64,000 nucleotides of DNA from an uncultured Bacilli bacterium (GCA_934153945.1 CAKPFM010000005.1:1-64000), one strand, 5' to 3'; numbered from the stretch's first letter, positions 24,493-33,488 are shown. The notes: generated by a model not told the origin, from the sequence alone. Numbers and translations are program-made.

Positions 24493-25341
24493 CTACCTCA
24501 TATTTTCCAATAATTCTTTTAAAATATTTTCATCTTCTATTCTATTTATAGCAAAACATTTATTACCCAAATCTTTAAATGACGCTCCTGAATGATATAG
24601 TATTTTTTTATCTAGTATTATAAATCTATCATGAAATTTATTATTTATTATTATTTCTAAATTCTCATATTGCTTTTGATACTTTTCATAATCAATTTTA
24701 TTATATTTATTAGTTATAATTGTAATATTTTTATCTAATAAACAAGTTATATCTAATATTGTTTTATCTACATAATTATCTATAATTATTATTTCTTTTT
24801 CTGCTTTATTTAATATATCAACTAATAATGAATATGCATCATATATTTGTCCTTCATAAAATATATGATTATTTTTTTCTTTAAATTGATTTAATGTTTT
24901 TTCTATCATATTTATTCTTTCTCTATCTTCGAATACAATATTATTTATATAATTTTGGTCTATCAAATTTTTTGATATAAATTTTTTCATATTTATAAAT
25001 GCATTTATAATACTAATACTTATAGATATTGCAACATCACTTTTTAAAATAGCTGACAACATTGCCACGCCCTGTTCCGTAAATACATAAGGTGGTCTTC
25101 TTAATCCAATTTTATCGTTGATGGATATCACATTTTGTGATCTCCACATATCAAATTCTAAATTGTTCATTTGAAAACAAAAATTATCTGGAAAACGTTC
25201 AATATTTCTTTTAACTTTTTGATTTAAAACACGTGTTTCAATATGATAAAGTTTAGCTAAATCTCTGTCTAACATTACTTGTTTTCCCCTTATTTCATAT
25301 ATCATGTTTTCAATCTTTATTTCTTCTACTATTTCTTGCAT
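24493..25341 (-). CDS. ORF6N-domain protein with PLD-like C-terminus (copy 3)
   Basis: 282 residues and the first gene of the array. Shared N-terminus (RGKQVMLDRDLAKLY), then a middle that differs from copy 2 (HIETRVLNQKVKRNIERF ... RPPYVFTEQGVAM ... DVAISISISIINAF), then the shared PLD-like C-terminal domain (LNQFKEKNNHIFYEG to the HDRFIILD motif). GAGG stands before ATG at the same spacing as copy 2. The pattern of conserved ends with a replaced centre points to recombination between cassettes; the central part probably sets target specificity. Confidence 0.88.
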   Translation of the reverse strand: MQEIVEEIKIENMIYEIRGKQVMLDRDLAKLYHIETRVLNQKVKRNIERFPDNFCFQMNNLEFDMWRSQNVISINDKIGLRRPPYVFTEQGVAMLSAILKSDVAISISISIINAFINMKKFISKNLIDQNYINNIVFEDRERINMIEKTLNQFKEKNNHIFYEGQIYDAYSLLVDILNKAEKEIIIIDNYVDKTILDITCLLDKNITIITNKYNKIDYEKYQKQYENLEIIINNKFHDRFIILDKKILYHSGASFKDLGNKCFAINRIEDENILKELLENMR

Positions 25342-25381
25342 ATTTCTACCTCATTTTTTCTCTCTATAAATATCATAGTTA

Positions 25382-25411
25382 AAAAAAATAAAATACCTAA
25401 ATTTTTAGGCA
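25382..25411 (-). terminator. Terminator of ftsW
   Basis: CCTAAATTTTTAGG (25396-25409) forms a short hairpin past the stop, followed by a T-rich tail on the minus strand. Confidence 0.65.
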
Positions 25412-25421
25412 TTTTTTTATA

Positions 25422-26507
25422 TTATTTTTGATATCTACTTATATTAAGCAAAATTCCAATGCTACATAATGTTATAAGTAAACTAGAACCACCATAAGAT
25501 AAAAATGGTAATGTTACACCAGTTACTGGTATTAAACCTACTACTACCATTAAATTCAATATAGCTTGAAATGCTATTTGAAAAGTAATTCCAAAAGCTA
25601 AATATTTACCAAATAATTCATCACTTTTTCTAGCTATTTTAAAACCTCTGATAATTATTACTAAAAATAAAGATGTTACAATTAATACTCCCATAAAACC
25701 AAATTCTTCACTAATAATTGAAAAAATAAAATCTGTTTGAGGTTCTGGCAAATAAAAATGCTTTTGTCTAGAATTTAAAAAACCATATCCGAATAATCCT
25801 CCTGGACCTATAGCATATAAACTTTGAATGATTTGAAAACCACTACCTAATGGATCACTCCATGGATTTAAAAATGATAAAATTCTTTCTAATCTATAAG
25901 GCGCTATTAAGATTAATACTACAACCCCTATTACTCCAAGTATACCAAGTCTAATAAAAAACTTAAAATTAACTCCACCTATAAATAATAATCCGATGGT
26001 ACTAATTACAATAATTACCCCAGTTCCAAAATCTGGTTGTAACATAATAAGTCCAAAAACTAAAAATATAACCCCTAAAATAGGAAGTAAACCTTTTTTT
26101 ATATCTTTCAAATTTCTTTCATTATTTACTAAATATTTAGAAGTAAAAATAATCAAAGCTATTTTAGCTGCCTCACTAGGTTGTAATCCAAAAGATCCTA
26201 TACCAAACCAACTTCTACTACCATTTCTAACTGTACCTATTCCTGGTATTATAACAAGTACTAATAATATTAAAACAATAAATAAAATTACATTTGCTTT
26301 TTCATAGTATTTTGTATATTTTATTCTACTAATAAATACTAATAAAAATAAACCTATAATAAAAAATAATCCTTGATGTTTTACAAATTTAAAAGCATCA
26401 TTAAATTTATATAAAGCCCATACATTGGATGCTGAATAAATCATTACAATACCAAATGTTGCTAATAAAATAACTGTTATAAGTAAAGGATAATCTATTT
26501 TCTTCAT
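25422..26507 (-). CDS. ftsW: SEDS-family glycan polymerase FtsW
   Basis: 361 residues, about ten TM helices. SEDS glycosyltransferase that polymerises lipid II at the division site, working with a class B PBP. The motifs GLQPSEAAKIAL, SLYAIGPGGLFGYG, PEPQTDFIFSII and TLPFLSYGGSSLL are those of FtsW/SpoVE; RodA is the nearest alternative. It closes the run of division genes, 50 nt downstream of an M23 hydrolase gene, and has its own AGGTGA site. No partner PBP2b gene is seen in this window. Confidence 0.9.
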   Translation of the reverse strand: MKKIDYPLLITVILLATFGIVMIYSASNVWALYKFNDAFKFVKHQGLFFIIGLFLLVFISRIKYTKYYEKANVILFIVLILLVLVIIPGIGTVRNGSRSWFGIGSFGLQPSEAAKIALIIFTSKYLVNNERNLKDIKKGLLPILGVIFLVFGLIMLQPDFGTGVIIVISTIGLLFIGGVNFKFFIRLGILGVIGVVVLILIAPYRLERILSFLNPWSDPLGSGFQIIQSLYAIGPGGLFGYGFLNSRQKHFYLPEPQTDFIFSIISEEFGFMGVLIVTSLFLVIIIRGFKIARKSDELFGKYLAFGITFQIAFQAILNLMVVVGLIPVTGVTLPFLSYGGSSLLITLCSIGILLNISRYQK

Positions 26508-26532
26508 AGTATCACCTATTTAAGAATATGAA

Positions 26533-26558
26533 AAAAATCACAATATTATGTGATTTTT
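26533..26558 (-). terminator. Terminator of the M23 hydrolase gene
   Basis: AAAAATCACA and TGTGATTTTT pair around ATATTA, overlapping the end of the hydrolase gene. Confidence 0.75.
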
Positions 26559-27789
26559 AGTATTCTTCTATTCTATTTTCAAAACGTCCACTACCGCTTG
26601 GCAAATTGATTACAAGTCTTGGATTTATTGAATATCTATAGTTCATTTGAGTAAAGTTATAATCTACACCATATAGTCCTGTTGCTACTGTTAAGTGTAA
26701 ATGCTCTCCACATGAACATCTATCCCATCCTGTACCACCTGATAATCCACAAAGATTTGATGGACTCATAGTATTTCTTCCGCCACCAGAATATCCAATA
26801 ATGGTATTTCTAGTAACAGTTGTACCTTCACTAACATTGATTGTATTAAGGTGGGCATATACACTAGTATAAGTTTTTCCATTAATATTATGGTGAATTA
26901 TTACCATATTACCGCCACAAGAATTTTTATATAAAGTTTTAGCAACCATACCATTTGCTATAGCATATACTGTTGTTCCTTGAGAAACTCCAAAATCTAT
27001 TCCTTCATGCCATCCTGTTCCTAAATTTCTATATCCCCATTCACTAGTTATTCTTCCTGCTGTTACTGGTCTATAGAAGGCTGTACCTGCTGGTAAAGTT
27101 TTTCTTCCACAAGTTGAAATATCTTCATTATCTTTACATCCTTTATTTTCATATAATTTAATAATTTCTTTTTGATATTCGATTTCATCTTCTATATCAA
27201 TTGATGTATCTGATAAAGTTTCTAATTGTTTTCCTAATTCTTTTACTTTCTTTTGTAGTTGTTCTTGTTTATTAGATAGTTCATTTCTTTTATTTTCTAT
27301 CTCTTTTTGTTTTTGTTTTATTTCTTCTATTTTTTTATTACATTCATCTATTAAGCTATTATTGTATTCAGCTAATTGTTCAGCTACTGCTACTCTATAA
27401 ATAAAATCAGTAAAATCTTTTGCTCCAAAGGCATATTCTAGATAAGCTGATTCACCATTTGACACTTGCATAAAATTTACAATTTCTTTTATTTCTCCAT
27501 CTTTCTTTTTTATATCCTCATTTAAAGCAGCTATTTCTTTATCTAAATTTTCTATATCTACATAAGTTTGATTAATAGATGCCTTTACTGTTTCAATTTC
27601 AGCATTAGCGCTTGCAATTTGCTGTTCTGTTAAATTTTGCTTATTCTTATTTTGCTCTAATTCATTTTGTTTTTGTTGTAATTCATTTTTTAAATCAGCA
27701 ACTGTTTTAGCATGTACTGGTGGTACAAACGTTGGTATTAAAAAAACTATGATAGTTGTTATAGCAAATATTTTTCTTAATACTTTCAT
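26557..27789 (-). CDS. EnvC/NlpD-like M23 peptidoglycan hydrolase
   Basis: 410 residues. A signal peptide or anchor (ITTIIVFLIPTFVPPVHA) is followed by a long coiled coil (about 30-225: KQNELEQNKNKQNLTEQQ and onward), then a C-terminal LytM/M23 metallopeptidase domain. Zn and catalytic ligands lie in GTGWHEGIDFGV and CGEHLHLTVA. A glycine-rich stretch PSNLCGLSGGTGWDRCSC is an insertion. In known cases this class splits daughter cells, turned on by FtsEX at the septum. Genes for ftsW, ftsL and rsmH nearby fit this. Confidence 0.92.
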   Translation of the reverse strand: MKVLRKIFAITTIIVFLIPTFVPPVHAKTVADLKNELQQKQNELEQNKNKQNLTEQQIASANAEIETVKASINQTYVDIENLDKEIAALNEDIKKKDGEIKEIVNFMQVSNGESAYLEYAFGAKDFTDFIYRVAVAEQLAEYNNSLIDECNKKIEEIKQKQKEIENKRNELSNKQEQLQKKVKELGKQLETLSDTSIDIEDEIEYQKEIIKLYENKGCKDNEDISTCGRKTLPAGTAFYRPVTAGRITSEWGYRNLGTGWHEGIDFGVSQGTTVYAIANGMVAKTLYKNSCGGNMVIIHHNINGKTYTSVYAHLNTINVSEGTTVTRNTIIGYSGGGRNTMSPSNLCGLSGGTGWDRCSCGEHLHLTVATGLYGVDYNFTQMNYRYSINPRLVINLPSGSGRFENRIEEY

Positions 27790-27793
27790 ATCT

Positions 27794-28423
27794 TTACTCC
27801 TTTAAGTCTTTTCTTATTTTTTTATAATTTGGTGAATATTTTTCTACTAAACACCAAAAAGATTTAGAATGATTAAAATGTATAAAATGTGATAATTCAT
27901 GTACTATTACATAATCTAATTTTGTTAAATCATATTTTATTAATTCACTATTTAACGTTACTGAATTATCTCTTCTATTACATACTCCCCATCTTGTTTT
28001 CATTGTTCTTATTTTTAGTTTAGGATAAGGAATACTTTCTTCAAATATATTATACCAATAATTTAGTCTTTCTGTATATATTTTTAATATCTGGTTTTTT
28101 AACCATTTATTTAGTGTTTTTTCATCTTTTACATATATTTTATTATCATTTATTTCAAAATTAGATGGCATATATATAACATAGTATGGATTACCTAGAT
28201 AATAAAACATTTCATTTTTTTGTTGTTTTTTTTTAGTTTTTTCTAACATTTTTATTATACTATCTACATTGTTATCTAGTAATCTTTTTATATCTTTTTT
28301 AGTTGTAAAATATGATGTTGTTACATATATTGTTTCTTCATCTTTTATTCTTATATAAGTGTTTTTATTATTTTTATGAACTATTTCCACATTATATTCT
28401 TTATTTTGTATTGTGTATTTCAT
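27794..28423 (-). CDS. YgjP-like zinc metallopeptidase (DUF45)
   Basis: 209 residues. The zinc signature DYVIVHELSHFIHFNHS carries HExxH (here H-E-L-S-H) with a third His downstream, and the conserved KTRWGVCNRRDNSVTLNS precedes it, both typical of the DUF45/WLM family. Substrate unknown. It overlaps the upstream gene by 23 bp, so the two are coupled, and is followed by the M23 gene 5 nt later. Confidence 0.9.
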   Translation of the reverse strand: MKYTIQNKEYNVEIVHKNNKNTYIRIKDEETIYVTTSYFTTKKDIKRLLDNNVDSIIKMLEKTKKKQQKNEMFYYLGNPYYVIYMPSNFEINDNKIYVKDEKTLNKWLKNQILKIYTERLNYWYNIFEESIPYPKLKIRTMKTRWGVCNRRDNSVTLNSELIKYDLTKLDYVIVHELSHFIHFNHSKSFWCLVEKYSPNYKKIRKDLKE

Positions 28424-29141
28424 TTTTCTTTACACCCTGATAAATACTTTCTACAACATTCAATATTTCAAAATTAAAGCATGTATTACTTTCTATTATT
28501 TTTTTAGTAATTTTTGGCTTTTTTGTTTTGAATATTTCTTTGTATTCATTTAATGTTTTATCTAATTCATTTATTTTATTTATTATATCTTGATATTCTT
28601 CTTCTGTTAGTAAATTTTTTTCTATTTGTGTTCTTCTTTTTTGATCTATACCTGGATAACTACTTAGGAAAAAAACATATTTTTCGTGTATTCTTTTCTT
28701 TTCTACATAGTAATCTCTTAAATATTGGTAATTTTTAACAAATTCTTCACATACATGATTTATAAATGAAAAGAAAGTTTGATTTATTTGTATTTCATTT
28801 TTATGTGATAAAGCTACCATATAGTTTACAAAAGTTGAACATCTAGAAAAGTACATTTCTCTAGATTTTAATTGATTTTGATAGTATGTTTTTTTTAGAT
28901 ATTTTTTACTAAGTTCTAGTTCATATAAGCTTTGATTAAATTTAATATCTTTTTCTATTTGTTGTTTTTGAATTCCTGATGAATTATCTAGTTTATTTTG
29001 ATTAGAAAGCTTTATATTCATGAATTTATTTTCTAAATCATTTATTTCTTTTGAAGAGTTATCAATGCATTTATTTATATCTTTACTTTGCATTTGTAAT
29101 TCATTTTGAACAACTTGAAATATTTTCATTATATCATCCAT
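28401..29141 (-). CDS. Unknown coiled-coil protein
   Basis: 246 residues, strongly charged and helical, with no TM segment. Two helical blocks (IKLSNQNKLDNSSGIQKQQ; YVEKKRIHEKYVFFLS) look like coiled coils. It starts at ATG 29141 behind GGAGG and runs into the DUF45 gene with a 23-bp overlap. Position between ftsL and cell-wall hydrolases hints at division, but there is no sequence evidence for that. Confidence 0.7.
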   Translation of the reverse strand: MDDIMKIFQVVQNELQMQSKDINKCIDNSSKEINDLENKFMNIKLSNQNKLDNSSGIQKQQIEKDIKFNQSLYELELSKKYLKKTYYQNQLKSREMYFSRCSTFVNYMVALSHKNEIQINQTFFSFINHVCEEFVKNYQYLRDYYVEKKRIHEKYVFFLSSYPGIDQKRRTQIEKNLLTEEEYQDIINKINELDKTLNEYKEIFKTKKPKITKKIIESNTCFNFEILNVVESIYQGVKKNEIHNTK

Positions 29142-29184
29142 TTTATAGCCTCCTATCTTATATAATTATACTATATTTTTAAGA

Positions 29185-29217
29185 AAAATAAAATAGTAAA
29201 TGATTAATCATTTACTA
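29185..29217 (-). terminator. Terminator after ftsL
   Basis: TAGTAAATGAT TA ATCATTTACTA (29194-29217) covers the ftsL stop codon and is followed by an AT-rich T tail on the minus strand, which would end the mraZ-rsmH-ftsL message. Confidence 0.65.
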
Positions 29218-29485
29218 CTAATATGTTTTCATTATTGTAAGCTAGTCCCATTTCAGCTACTATATCTTTTATTTTATCAAATGATGTTAGTTCACTTACT
29301 TTCATATTTAAGCTTTCATTTGTTTTATTTTGAGAATCAATATTATATTTTAGTTTTTCTACACTCATACTTAAATGTCCTATACCGGCTCCGCAAAAGA
29401 TTTTTAGGACAAATATAAATAATATTGAAAATACAGCACTTGTGTATAACATTTTTTCACCCTTAGTTAACCCCTTTTTTCTCAT
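29204..29485 (-). CDS. ftsL: Cell division protein FtsL
   Basis: 93 residues: short cytoplasmic tail, one TM helix (about 13-35) and a small coiled-coil external domain ending DIVAEMGLAYNNENILVVND. FtsL proteins diverge greatly in sequence; the call rests on size, topology and the place directly after rsmH, 4 nt away. It would join DivIB and DivIC at the septum and support FtsW. Confidence 0.75.
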   Translation of the reverse strand: MRKKGLTKGEKMLYTSAVFSILFIFVLKIFCGAGIGHLSMSVEKLKYNIDSQNKTNESLNMKVSELTSFDKIKDIVAEMGLAYNNENILVVND

Positions 29486-29489
29486 ATTA

Positions 29490-30407
29490 TCACTTTATCC
29501 TTTCAATTATTCTTAATTTTGAACTTCTAGAACGATTATTTTCTTCTAATTCTTTATTTGTTGGTTCTATTACTTTTACTATTTTATAATTTGGTAAATA
29601 TTCATCTGGTATAACAGGCATATTTTTTAAGTCTTTATTTATTTCTGTTTTTTCTTTAAAGATTCTTTTGCATATTTTATCTTCTAATGAATGAAAAGTT
29701 ATTACACATATTCTTCCATTTATATCTATTAATTCTAATGCATCATATAGTGCTTTTTCAAATACTTCTAATTCTTTATTTACTTCTATTCTTATTGCTT
29801 GAAATACTTTTCTAGCTGGATGATGTTCTCTTTTATATTTTTCTGGTACTCCAGTTTTTATTATTTCTACTAATTCTAATGTTGTTTCTATTGGTTTTAT
29901 ATTTCGATTTTCTATTATTTTTTTTGCTATTGAATAGGCAAATTTTTCTTCTCCATATTCTTTAAATATTCTTGTTAATTCTTCTAGTGAGTAATTATTT
30001 ACTACTTCTTTAGCACTCAAACTTTGTTCTTGATTCATTCTCATATCAAGAATTGCATCTTTATGAAAACTGAAGCCTCTATAGTCTTCATCTAATTGTG
30101 GAGATGAAACACCTAAATCAAATAAAATTCCATTTACTTTTGTTACATTTCTTTTGTTTAGTTCTTCTTTCATATTAACAAAGTTACTTTTTATTATTTC
30201 GTAGTTATTACCTATTTTACTTAGTTTATCTTTTGAAAAATTTATTGCTTCAATATCTTGATCAAAGGCATATAGTTTTCCATTTTTTATTTTTTTTAAG
30301 ATTTCACTACTATGACCTGCATATCCTAAAGTGGCGTCTACTATCACACTATCTTCTTTTAAGTTTAAGTTTTCAATTACTTCTTTTAGTAAAACACTTA
30401 TATGCAT
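29490..30407 (-). CDS. rsmH: 16S rRNA (cytosine1402-N4)-methyltransferase
   Basis: 305 residues. SAM-dependent methyltransferase, formerly MraW, methylating C1402 of 16S rRNA. Motif I is VIVDATLGYAGHS; the family signatures GILFDLGVSSPQLDEDYRGFS and RICVITFHSLEDKI and the end ENNRSRSSKLRIIERI are all present. GGGGG lies upstream of ATG 30407. It follows mraZ in the usual order. Confidence 0.96.
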   Translation of the reverse strand: MHISVLLKEVIENLNLKEDSVIVDATLGYAGHSSEILKKIKNGKLYAFDQDIEAINFSKDKLSKIGNNYEIIKSNFVNMKEELNKRNVTKVNGILFDLGVSSPQLDEDYRGFSFHKDAILDMRMNQEQSLSAKEVVNNYSLEELTRIFKEYGEEKFAYSIAKKIIENRNIKPIETTLELVEIIKTGVPEKYKREHHPARKVFQAIRIEVNKELEVFEKALYDALELIDINGRICVITFHSLEDKICKRIFKEKTEINKDLKNMPVIPDEYLPNYKIVKVIEPTNKELEENNRSRSSKLRIIERIK

Positions 30408-30416
30408 AAATCCCCC

Positions 30417-30845
30417 TTATATGTTAGCAGCAAATAATTCATCAGCTATATCGGCCATATTTTCTTCATTTTCAGATATAAATTTATTCCATAATTCTTC
30501 TGACCATATTTCTAAGCGGTCACTAACACCTATTATTACACAGTCTTTTTTTAAATGTGCATATTCTATTAGTTTATCACTAATATTTAGTCTACCTTGT
30601 TTATCAATAGTAGATGGAACAGCTCCTGATAAGAAAAATCTCATAAAGTTTCTTGTATTTTTAGTGTTTGGTAGTTCTTTATATTTTCTTATTAGTTCTT
30701 TAAAGTCTTCTTTTTTATATACAAATAAGCAATTATCTATTCCACGGGTTACGATAAATTCATCTGTTAATTCTTCTCTTATTTTAGATGGAATTATCAG
30801 TCTACCTTTTTCATCTATTGAATGATGATATTCTCCCATGAACAT
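30417..30845 (-). CDS. mraZ: Transcription regulator MraZ
   Basis: 142 residues. Two SpoVT-AbrB-like halves (MGEYHHSIDEKGRLIIPSKI and PSTIDKQGRLNISDKLI). MraZ proteins are ring-shaped repressors of the division cluster that bind tandem GTGG boxes upstream of themselves. ATG 30845 is chosen because GGTGA lies 4 nt upstream; a longer frame to 30878 runs through the operator. A set of three GTGG boxes with 10-bp period lies just upstream, matching the family. It begins the message mraZ-rsmH-ftsL. Confidence 0.95.
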   Translation of the reverse strand: MFMGEYHHSIDEKGRLIIPSKIREELTDEFIVTRGIDNCLFVYKKEDFKELIRKYKELPNTKNTRNFMRFFLSGAVPSTIDKQGRLNISDKLIEYAHLKKDCVIIGVSDRLEIWSEELWNKFISENEENMADIADELFAANI

Positions 30846-30854
30846 AATTATCAC

Positions 30855-30879
30855 CCACTTATCCCCACTATTTACCACT
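30855..30879 (-). promoter_or_regulatory. MraZ operator (three AGTGG boxes)
   Basis: AGTGG occurs on the minus strand at 30875-30879, 30865-30869 and 30855-30859, exactly 10 bp apart. This is the mollicute-type MraZ box pattern. It sits between the promoter and the mraZ start. Confidence 0.75.
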
Positions 30880-30889
30880 CAGTACCCTT

Positions 30890-30918
30890 ATTATATATTT
30901 ATTTAAGTTTTTTGTAAA
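30890..30918 (-). promoter_or_regulatory. mraZ promoter
   Basis: On the minus strand, TTTACA (30913-30918) and TATAAT (30890-30895) are spaced by 17 nt. Transcription would start about 8-10 nt further, just before the AGTGG boxes. Confidence 0.7.
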
Positions 30919-30940
30919 TAGATATATGTATAATTTACAA

Positions 30941-30969
30941 AAAAATAAATCTTTTTTTGATTTATTTTT
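30941..30969 (-). terminator. Terminator of repeat gene 1
   Basis: AAAAATAAATC and GATTTATTTTT pair around TTTTTTT right at the stop codon. Near-copies end the other repeat genes. Confidence 0.7.
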
Positions 30970-32195
30970 CATTTTGTTTTATTCTCCATTATATATTTTA
31001 TATCTATTCCATATTTTTCTTTCATGTCTTTTTTTGTAGCATTTATTACTTTATTTAATTTATTATCTATTACTAAACTTATATTATTTTCAACTAAATA
31101 ATTTAATAATTTTCTTAATTCTATTGGATTTTTTCTAATTGCATTAGTGGTTATATAATCTTCTATACCATATTCTTCAAATATTTTAATATTTTCTAAA
31201 ATATTTGAACTTTTAATAGCAAATATTGTTGGTGTTAGTAATGGTTCATATTTAGGATTATTCCAAACTGGTAAATGTAATTTTTCTACTACATTTTCAT
31301 AATTGCTTACCCATATACTGGATGTTAGTAATCTTTGAAATTTTAGTTCTTTCCATTCTTTCATTTCTAATATCTTTTTTATGTCTTCATAATTACTATT
31401 CCATATATTTGATGTTAATAATCCTTGAAATTTGGGGTCTTCCCATTCTTTCATCCTTAATATCTTTTTTATGTCTTCATAATTACTATTCCATATATTT
31501 GATGTTAATAAACCTTGATATTTTGGTTCTTCCCATTCTTTCATCCTTAATATTTTTTTTATTTCTTCATAATTACTTTGCCATATATTTGACGTTAATA
31601 ATCCTTGAAATTTTGGGTCTTCCCATTCTTTCATTTCTAATATTTTTTTTATTTCTTCATAATTACTTTGCCATATATTTGATGTTAATAAGCCTTGAAA
31701 TTTTGAATCTTCCCATTCTTTCATTCCTAATATTTTTTTTACTTCTTCATAGTTACTTTTCCATATATTTGATGTTAATAATCCTTGAAATTTTGGGTCT
31801 TTCCATTCATCCATTTCTAATATCTTTTTTATGTCTTCACAATTACTATTCCATATAGTTGATGTTAGTAAATCTTGAAATTTGTGATTCTCCCATTCTT
31901 TCATTTCTAATATTTTCTTTATGTCTTCATAATTACTATTCCATATATTTGATGTTAATAAGCCTTGAAATTTTGGGTCTTCCCATTCTTTTATTTCTAA
32001 TATTTTTTTTATTTCTTCATAATTAATATGCCATATATTTGATGTTAGTAAACTCTGGAATTTTGGGTCTTTCCATTCTTTCATCTCTAATATCTTTTTT
32101 ACTTCTTCATAACTTTTTAAAAATAAATAATCACTTATTAAATATTTTCTTCCTTTTAGTAATGATAAAATTAATTTTTTTTCTGTATTATTCAT
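30969..32195 (-). CDS. 30-residue helical-repeat protein 1
   Basis: 408 residues. A short N-terminal helix pair is followed by ten near-perfect 30-residue repeats (consensus YEEIKKILEMKEWEDPKFQG then LLTSNIWNSN), with a non-repeat C-terminal cap (about 80 residues: ILENIKIFEEYGIEDYITTN ... MKEKYGID). The repeats probably form an alpha-solenoid, with a loose likeness to mTERF/PPR arrays. One residue after IW varies between H, N, K, Q and V. No known family. ATG 32195 chosen because AGGTGA is 5 nt upstream. It lies between mraZ and mraY, outside any usual dcw order. Confidence 0.85.
   Translation of the reverse strand: MNNTEKKLILSLLKGRKYLISDYLFLKSYEEVKKILEMKEWKDPKFQSLLTSNIWHINYEEIKKILEIKEWEDPKFQGLLTSNIWNSNYEDIKKILEMKEWENHKFQDLLTSTIWNSNCEDIKKILEMDEWKDPKFQGLLTSNIWKSNYEEVKKILGMKEWEDSKFQGLLTSNIWQSNYEEIKKILEMKEWEDPKFQGLLTSNIWQSNYEEIKKILRMKEWEEPKYQGLLTSNIWNSNYEDIKKILRMKEWEDPKFQGLLTSNIWNSNYEDIKKILEMKEWKELKFQRLLTSSIWVSNYENVVEKLHLPVWNNPKYEPLLTPTIFAIKSSNILENIKIFEEYGIEDYITTNAIRKNPIELRKLLNYLVENNISLVIDNKLNKVINATKKDMKEKYGIDIKYIMENKTK
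31212..32111 (-). repeat. Ten tandem 90-bp repeats in repeat gene 1
   Basis: The unit is 90 bp, coding for 30 residues. Adjacent units match in nearly all bases; the codon after the W of each IW differs (CAT, AAT, AAA, CAA, GTA). Confidence 0.85.
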
Positions 32196-32232
32196 TTGAT
32201 TCACCTAACATAATTCTATCATTCATATAGAA

Positions 32233-32260
32233 AAAAATAAATCTTTTTTGATTTATTTTT
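32233..32260 (-). terminator. Terminator of repeat gene 2
   Basis: AAAAATAAATC and GATTTATTTTT around TTTTTT, just past the stop codon at 32253, with the same stem as after repeat gene 1. Confidence 0.7.
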
Positions 32261-33488
32261 CCATTTTTATTTTATTCTCCATTATATATTTTATATCTAT
32301 TCCATATTTTTCTTTCATGTCTTTTTTTGTAGCATTTATTACTTTATTTAATTTATTATCTATTACTAAACTTATATTATTTTCAACTAAATAATTTAAT
32401 AATTTTCTTAATTCTATTGGATTTTTTCTAATTGCATTAGTGGTTATATAATCTTCTATACCATATTCTTCAAATATTTTAATATTTTCTAAAATATTTG
32501 AACTTTTAATAGCAAATATTGTTGGTGTTAGTAATGATTCATATTTAGGATTATTCCAAACTGGTAAATGTAATTTTTCTACTACATTTTCATAACTACT
32601 TTTCCATATAGTTGATGTTAGTAATCCCTGGAATTTTGGGTCTTCCCATTCTTTCATCTCTAATATCTTTTTTACTTCTTTATAACTACTTGACCATATA
32701 TTGGATGTTAGCAATCCTTGAAATTTGGGGTCTTCCCATTCTTTTATTTCTAATATCTTTTTTATTTCTTCATAATTACTGTGCCATATATTTGATGTTA
32801 GCAATCCTTGGAATTTAGGGTCTTCCCATTCTTTCATTTCTAATATTTTTTTTACTTCTTCATAATTACTTGTCCATATACTTGATGTTAATAAGCCTTG
32901 AAATTTTTGGTCTTCCCATTCTTTCATCTCTAATATCTTTTTTACTTCTTCATAATTACTTGACCATATAGTTGATGTTAGTAATCCCTGGAATTTTGGG
33001 TCTTCCCATTCTTTCATCTCTAATATTTTTTTTATGTCTTCATAATTACTTGTCCATATACTTGATGTTAATAATCCCTGGAATTTTGGGTCTTCCCATT
33101 CTTTCATCTCTAATATTTTTTTTACTTCTTTATAATTACTTTTCCATATATTTGATGTTAATAAACTTTGAAATTTTGGGTCTTCCCATTCTTTCATTTC
33201 TAATATTTTTTTTATTTCTTCATAATTACTGTTCCATATACTTGATGTTAATAATCCCTGGAATTTTAGGTCTTCCCATTCTTTCATTCCTAATATCTTT
33301 TTTATGTCTTCATAATTACTTTTCCATATAGTTGATGTTAATAAGCTTTGAAATTTTGGGTCTTCCCATTCCTTCATTTCTAATATCTTTTTTACTTCCT
33401 CATAACTTCTTAAAAATAAAAAATCACTTATTAAATATTCTTTTCCTTTTAATAATGATAAAATTGTTTTTTTTTCTATATTATTCAT
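32253..33488 (-). CDS. 30-residue helical-repeat protein 2
   Basis: 411 residues, ten repeats of the same 30-residue type, nearly the same N-terminal and C-terminal parts as protein 1, plus three extra residues (MEK) at the C-terminus. Variable residues after IW, in order: K, N, K, T, S, T, H, S, K. The start is fixed by an in-frame TAA 3 nt upstream and AGGTGA before it. The close likeness to proteins 1 and 3 indicates recent duplication, yet the variable residue differs at almost all positions. Confidence 0.85.
   Translation of the reverse strand: MNNIEKKTILSLLKGKEYLISDFLFLRSYEEVKKILEMKEWEDPKFQSLLTSTIWKSNYEDIKKILGMKEWEDLKFQGLLTSSIWNSNYEEIKKILEMKEWEDPKFQSLLTSNIWKSNYKEVKKILEMKEWEDPKFQGLLTSSIWTSNYEDIKKILEMKEWEDPKFQGLLTSTIWSSNYEEVKKILEMKEWEDQKFQGLLTSSIWTSNYEEVKKILEMKEWEDPKFQGLLTSNIWHSNYEEIKKILEIKEWEDPKFQGLLTSNIWSSSYKEVKKILEMKEWEDPKFQGLLTSTIWKSSYENVVEKLHLPVWNNPKYESLLTPTIFAIKSSNILENIKIFEEYGIEDYITTNAIRKNPIELRKLLNYLVENNISLVIDNKLNKVINATKKDMKEKYGIDIKYIMENKIKMEK
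32505..33404 (-). repeat. Ten tandem 90-bp repeats in repeat gene 2
   Basis: Same 90-bp unit as in gene 1. The variable codon takes AAA, AAT, ACA, TCA and CAC, while the neighbouring TGG and AGT AAT are almost constant. Confidence 0.85.
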
